64,000 nt of DNA from Pedobacter sp. WC2423. Its GTDB lineage: Bacteria; Bacteroidota; Bacteroidia; Sphingobacteriales; Sphingobacteriaceae. Shown piece after piece: positions 62,138-64,000 of the stretch. Positions within the stretch are counted from its first letter, which is position 1, and every line of letters begins with the position of its first letter. The stretch spans positions 3,844,001 through 3,908,000 of the forward strand of contig NZ_CP162005.1 in assembly GCF_040822065.1 (NCBI RefSeq). Reading direction: 5' to 3'. The position numbers and the translations under genes were made by a program. Under the pieces are notes generated by a model. The model was not told the DNA's origin. It worked only from the letters and a program-made list of their open reading frames with translations, and ran no database searches.

Positions 62138-64000
62138 TTATTTAAACTTATTTTTCAAAGCTTCCAGCTTCGTTTGCAAATCACCTTCTGGTTGTGCTTT
62201 TGCTTGCTGAGGCTTTGGCATGTTATGTTGAGGTCTGTTAGCCGGTTCAGCTCTGTTATTTTCAGGCTTTCTCTGCACGGCAGGTCTATCAACTTTAGCA
62301 CGTACAGCAGGTTTTGGTGCATTTTCACTTTTCATAGACAGTGAAATACGCTTGCGAACTACATCAATCTCTTTCACCGTTACTTCTACTTTCTGACTAA
62401 CTTTAACGATATCATTCGGGTTAGCCACAAATTTATCAGCCAGCTGACTCGTATGGACTAAACCATCCTGGTGTACACCTATATCCACAAAAGCACCGAA
62501 ATTAGTAATGTTAGTTACAATACCTGACAACTTCATACCTACCTTTAAATCATTAATTTCATTCACACCTTCGGTGAAACTGAATGCTTCAAAAGCTTCC
62601 CTTGGATCTCTTCCTGGTTTAGCTAATTCCTTCATAATATCATTTAATGTAGGTAAACCCACATTGTCACTAACATATTGCTGTAATTTAATCTGCTTTT
62701 GAAGTTTTACATCTTTTAAAAGTTCATCCACAGAATGACCCAAATCTTTGGCCATCTGATTGACCAGCGCATAACGTTCCGGGTGAACACCACTTGCATC
62801 CAGCACCATAGCTGCATCTCTGATCCTTAAGAAACCAGCTGCCTGCTCATAAGCTTTGTCTCCTAAACGCGGAACTTTCTTTAAACTCTCCCGGTTTTTA
62901 AACGCACCATGTTCATTTCTATAAGTCACAATGTTTTGAGCCAGTTGTGGCCCTAATCCAGAAACATAAGCTAAAACTTGTTTAGAGGCCGTGTTTAATT
63001 CTACTCCAACTGCATTTACACAGCTCATAACCGTATCATCAAGCGATTGCTGAAGCTTAGTCTGATCTACATCGTGCTGATATTGCCCTACACCAATAGA
63101 TTTAGGATCTATTTTAACCAGTTCAGCTAAAGGATCCATTAACCTGCGGCCAATAGAAACAGCGCCACGAACTGTAATATCCTGAGTTGGGAACTCTTCG
63201 CGGGCAACTTCTGATGCAGAATAAATAGAAGCACCGTTTTCATTCACCATTACAATCAATACACCAGCAAGGTTCAGCCCTCTGATAAAAGTTTCTGTTT
63301 CTCTTCCTGCGGTACCATTTCCAATCGCAATGGCTTCCACTTCATGTTTAACGCAAAGTTTTTGGATCGCATCTGCAGCATTTTTTATATTTCCCTGCCC
63401 GGTATGCGGATAGATTGTTGTATTCTCTAATAATTTACCTTGTCTGTCCAGGCATACGACTTTGCAACCTGTACGGAAACCCGGATCAACTGCCAGTACA
63501 TTTTTCTGACCCATAGGCGCAGCCAGTAATAATTGTCTCGCATTTTCGGCAAATACGCGGATTGCTTCTTCATCAGCTTTTTGTTTAGCTAATAAACGAA
63601 GTTCTGTTTCCATTGCCGGACCTAATAAACGTTTATAACAATCATGCAAAGCCAATTCTACTTGTTTAGCAGCAGCACTATTTCCTTGAATCACCTGTTT
63701 TTCTAAGATTGCAATCGCGCCATCCTCTTCAGGCATGGCTTCTACTTTTAATATAGATTCATTTTCTCCGCGTCTCATAGCTAAAACACGGTGCGAAGGT
63801 GCAGATTTTACTGACTCTTCCCATTCGAAATAGTCTTTATATTTTATTCCCTCTTCTTCTTTTCCTTTAATCACCGAAGACTTCATGATCGCTTTCTGCT
63901 GAAAATACTGACGCATGTCTGTACGCACTTCTGCGTTTTCATTAATCATTTCTGCAATAATATCCCTTGCACCTGCCAAAGCTTCCTCCGTATTCACAAC
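62138..64000 (-). CDS. tex: Tex-family RNA-binding protein (5' end outside window)
   Basis: At least 619 aa of a Tex/YqgF-type transcription accessory protein; family members are about 750-780 aa, so the N-terminal part lies beyond the window and the in-frame GTG at 63997 is not the start. Visible domains: part of the Tex N-terminal helical region, the YqgF/RNase H-like core ('LAVDPGFRTGCKVV'), two HhH units ('LNTASKQVLAYVSGLGPQLAQNIVTYR'), and a C-terminal S1 domain ('GIVTNITNFGAFVDIGVHQDGLVH'), followed by a proline- and glutamine-rich tail. It binds RNA and affects transcription and translation. Confidence 0.9.
   Translation of the reverse strand, partial: VVNTEEALAGARDIIAEMINENAEVRTDMRQYFQQKAIMKSSVIKGKEEEGIKYKDYFEWEESVKSAPSHRVLAMRRGENESILKVEAMPEEDGAIAILEKQVIQGNSAAAKQVELALHDCYKRLLGPAMETELRLLAKQKADEEAIRVFAENARQLLLAAPMGQKNVLAVDPGFRTGCKVVCLDRQGKLLENTTIYPHTGQGNIKNAADAIQKLCVKHEVEAIAIGNGTAGRETETFIRGLNLAGVLIVMVNENGASIYSASEVAREEFPTQDITVRGAVSIGRRLMDPLAELVKIDPKSIGVGQYQHDVDQTKLQQSLDDTVMSCVNAVGVELNTASKQVLAYVSGLGPQLAQNIVTYRNEHGAFKNRESLKKVPRLGDKAYEQAAGFLRIRDAAMVLDASGVHPERYALVNQMAKDLGHSVDELLKDVKLQKQIKLQQYVSDNVGLPTLNDIMKELAKPGRDPREAFEAFSFTEGVNEINDLKVGMKLSGIVTNITNFGAFVDIGVHQDGLVHTSQLADKFVANPNDIVKVSQKVEVTVKEIDVVRKRISLSMKSENAPKPAVRAKVDRPAVQRKPENNRAEPANRPQHNMPKPQQAKAQPEGDLQTKLEALKNKFK

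Overview
The window looks like chromosomal DNA of a Bacteroidota species close to Pedobacter (family Sphingobacteriaceae). Reasons: the 16S rRNA genes end in a CCUCC anti-Shine-Dalgarno tail yet most genes lack strong ribosome binding sites; the promoters I can read have the Bacteroidota form TTG-N(18-23)-TAnnTTTG; and the gene content is typical (GldD lipoprotein, futalosine-pathway menaquinone genes, a NagB-LmbE fusion, a DUF5687-type ABC permease, DUF1800/DUF1501 pair, GIN-domain protein). The DNA is AT-rich throughout. The genus is an inference.

Layout. 1-13 kb: ferredoxin reductase and ferredoxin, an S41 protease, an ABC exporter pair, a degenerate T-rich repeat field closed by an 83-nt hairpin, nagB, an M16 peptidase and a GHL10 glycosyl hydrolase. 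13-28 kb: a very large sensor kinase behind a queD-folE-fabD operon, divergent mqnB-mqnD, then lipoproteins, a LolC/E-like permease, an MBL hydrolase, gldD, aroE, a ComA-like synthase and a TPR protein. 28-45 kb: SNF2 helicase, aat, DUF1800/DUF1501, an APP1-like protein, a lipid kinase, an M23 peptidase, rbfA, hflX and trpEGC. trpE is preceded by a leader peptide with two Trp codons and a terminator, a classical attenuator.

45.0-45.4 kb holds two tandem, co-transcribed tRNA-like genes on the minus strand. They have type II bodies with encoded CCA, a GUC anticodon position and very large variable arms (about 39 and 74 nt). Compensatory differences between the copies show that they fold. They face a divergent Lrp/AsnC-type regulator (45485-45961), and their promoter contains a 26-bp inverted repeat that could be its operator. 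This is the least explained element in the window.

46-59 kb: two nearly identical rRNA operons (16S-tRNA-Ile-tRNA-Ala-23S-5S, minus strand) lie as direct repeats 7.24 kb apart, each with two promoters. They flank a 1.35-kb spacer carrying a zeta-toxin-like kinase and a small overlapping partner gene. The two 16S copies differ by seven fully compensated changes in one V3-region hairpin.

59-64 kb: upstream of the rRNA genes are an 11-bp repeat hairpin, then a promoter, a long structured leader and the rtcB-prfH pair (an RNA ligase and a release-factor-like protein of the kind tied to rescue of ribosomes with a nicked decoding centre). A convergent tex gene runs off the window end. Translation and ribosome upkeep (rRNA, tRNA-like RNAs, rbfA, hflX, aat, rtcB-prfH) is a recurring theme.
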